Source of the DNA: Alphaproteobacteria bacterium
Lineage (GTDB): Bacteria > Pseudomonadota > Alphaproteobacteria > VGEJ01
Assembly: GCA_016869335.1 (NCBI GenBank)
Contig: VGEJ01000144.1
Location: 1-6,821, forward strand
Length of the DNA: 6,821 bases
Direction: 5' to 3'
This document shows, piece after piece, positions 6,056 to 6,821 of this stretch. The stretch's first letter is position 1. Each line of letters begins with the position of its first letter. Both the position numbers and the translations under genes were made by a program. The notes under the pieces were generated by a model that saw nothing but the letters and a program-made list of their open reading frames with translations, was not told the DNA's origin and made no database searches.

Positions 6056-6821
6056 TGGCGCGCGAGCTTGGCGCTGGTGAGGCGTTCCGCCAATGCGGCG
6101 AACGGCGACTCGCGGCGGACGGGCGGCGCCGCCGGGGTGATGCGCCGCGGCGCCCGCAGGATGCGCGTCTCGGTGGCCGGCCCCACGGCACGATATCCGA
6201 GCTCGGCGAGAACGGCGTGCAGCATCTCGCGACCGCAGCCCAGGAGCGACAGGAGGGCATGGTCCGGCAGTGCCGTTCGGGCGCGCGCGCGGGCGCGGAG
6301 TTCGCGGACGAGCTTCTCCACCATGTCGCACCGTACCGCGCGGCCGCCGCACGGCTGGTAGCCGAGCGCGTTGAGGAGCCCGCTCGGCAAGTCCTCGGTG
6401 GCGGCAAACGACACGATGCCGGGTGCCGGTAGCGGTCCACCCTCGGCCCGATGCAGGGTCGTCCACAGGCGTGCCCGCAGCGCCAGGCTCGCGGGCTTGA
6501 GCACCGCCGGGAGGTAAACCACCACCTCACCGATGTGCACGCCGAGCAGGCGCAGCGCGGCGCGCTCGGCGCCCTCGATGGCCACGACCTGATCGGCAAC
6601 GCGCGCGCGGGGCAGCGCGCCGAGGCTCTCGCACAGCTGAAAGGCAATGCCCCGCGCGGCGCCACCCAGCGACGCCTGCCGCAGCCGCAAGAGGGGCGCG
6701 AGCTGCTGCTCGATCCGGCTCCCAACCCACCTCTCGAGGCGGCGGCGCACGGCCTCGGTGTGCGCTCCGGCCGGCATCTCGCCGGCGAGCAGCGCGATGC
6801 GGGGAGCGAGGACGCGCGTGC
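6052..6821 (-). CDS. C-terminal part of a SUV3-like ATP-dependent helicase, N-terminus outside window
   Basis: About 255 C-terminal residues are visible; the frame is open to the right edge, so the gene starts outside the window. No helicase motifs fall in this part. The assignment rests on its likeness to the C-terminal region of alphaproteobacterial SUV3/MgpS-type helicases. The visible segments are LERWVGSRIEQQLAPLLRL, then GAARGIAFQLCESLG, then RLLGVHIGEVVVYLPAVLKP, and later LLNALGYQPCGGRAVRCDM and LLSLLGCGREMLHAVLAELG. Position also supports it: this helicase commonly precedes the S4/Hsp15-like gene. An ATG at 6777 is internal, because the upstream in-frame residues (TRVLAPRIALLAGE) continue the same domain. 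The stop overlaps the S4 start by four bases. The role is probably RNA unwinding or turnover, inferred from the family. Confidence 0.75.
   Translation of the reverse strand, partial: TRVLAPRIALLAGEMPAGAHTEAVRRRLERWVGSRIEQQLAPLLRLRQASLGGAARGIAFQLCESLGALPRARVADQVVAIEGAERAALRLLGVHIGEVVVYLPAVLKPASLALRARLWTTLHRAEGGPLPAPGIVSFAATEDLPSGLLNALGYQPCGGRAVRCDMVEKLVRELRARARARTALPDHALLSLLGCGREMLHAVLAELGYRAVGPATETRILRAPRRITPAAPPVRRESPFAALAERLTSAKLARQ

Overview
The window is GC-rich DNA with uniformly high GC at third codon positions. It looks like chromosomal sequence from an alphaproteobacterium, possibly Rhodospirillales-like. The main taxonomic clue is the right-hand block: the C-terminal part of a SUV3-like helicase, an Hsp15-type S4 RNA-binding protein and a CarD regulator in the same order and orientation. 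I recall this order as common in alphaproteobacteria. No mobile element, tRNA, rRNA or CRISPR array was seen.

Layout, left to right. (1) Positions 1-1301, minus strand: a GabD-type succinate-semialdehyde dehydrogenase whose last ~50 residues lie outside the window. (2) Positions 1378-2190, minus strand: an Fe(II)/2-oxoglutarate dioxygenase of the phytanoyl-CoA dioxygenase family, 76 bp upstream of gabD and in the same direction, so possibly one catabolic unit. (3) Positions 2191-2481: a divergent control region with a 7-bp inverted repeat around a -10-like hexamer. (4) Positions 2482-4101, plus strand: a two-gene operon with a divergent ammonium transporter followed after 15 bp by a 74-residue, tryptophan-rich, single-span membrane protein that I do not recognise. 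No glnK is adjacent. (5) Positions 4123-6821, minus strand, reading leftward from the right edge: helicase C-terminus, S4/Hsp15-like protein (ATGA overlap), a hairpin, carD, and a calcineurin-fold phosphatase homologue that appears to have lost most metal ligands and its catalytic histidine.

The two observations most worth following are the apparent pseudophosphatase directly behind carD and the pairing of an unusual Amt with a small Trp-rich membrane protein. The helicase/S4/CarD block looks like an RNA-metabolism and transcription housekeeping cluster. The Amt pair suggests ammonium uptake or sensing, and the dehydrogenase/dioxygenase pair suggests small-molecule catabolism. All functional statements are by eye from motifs; no database search was possible.
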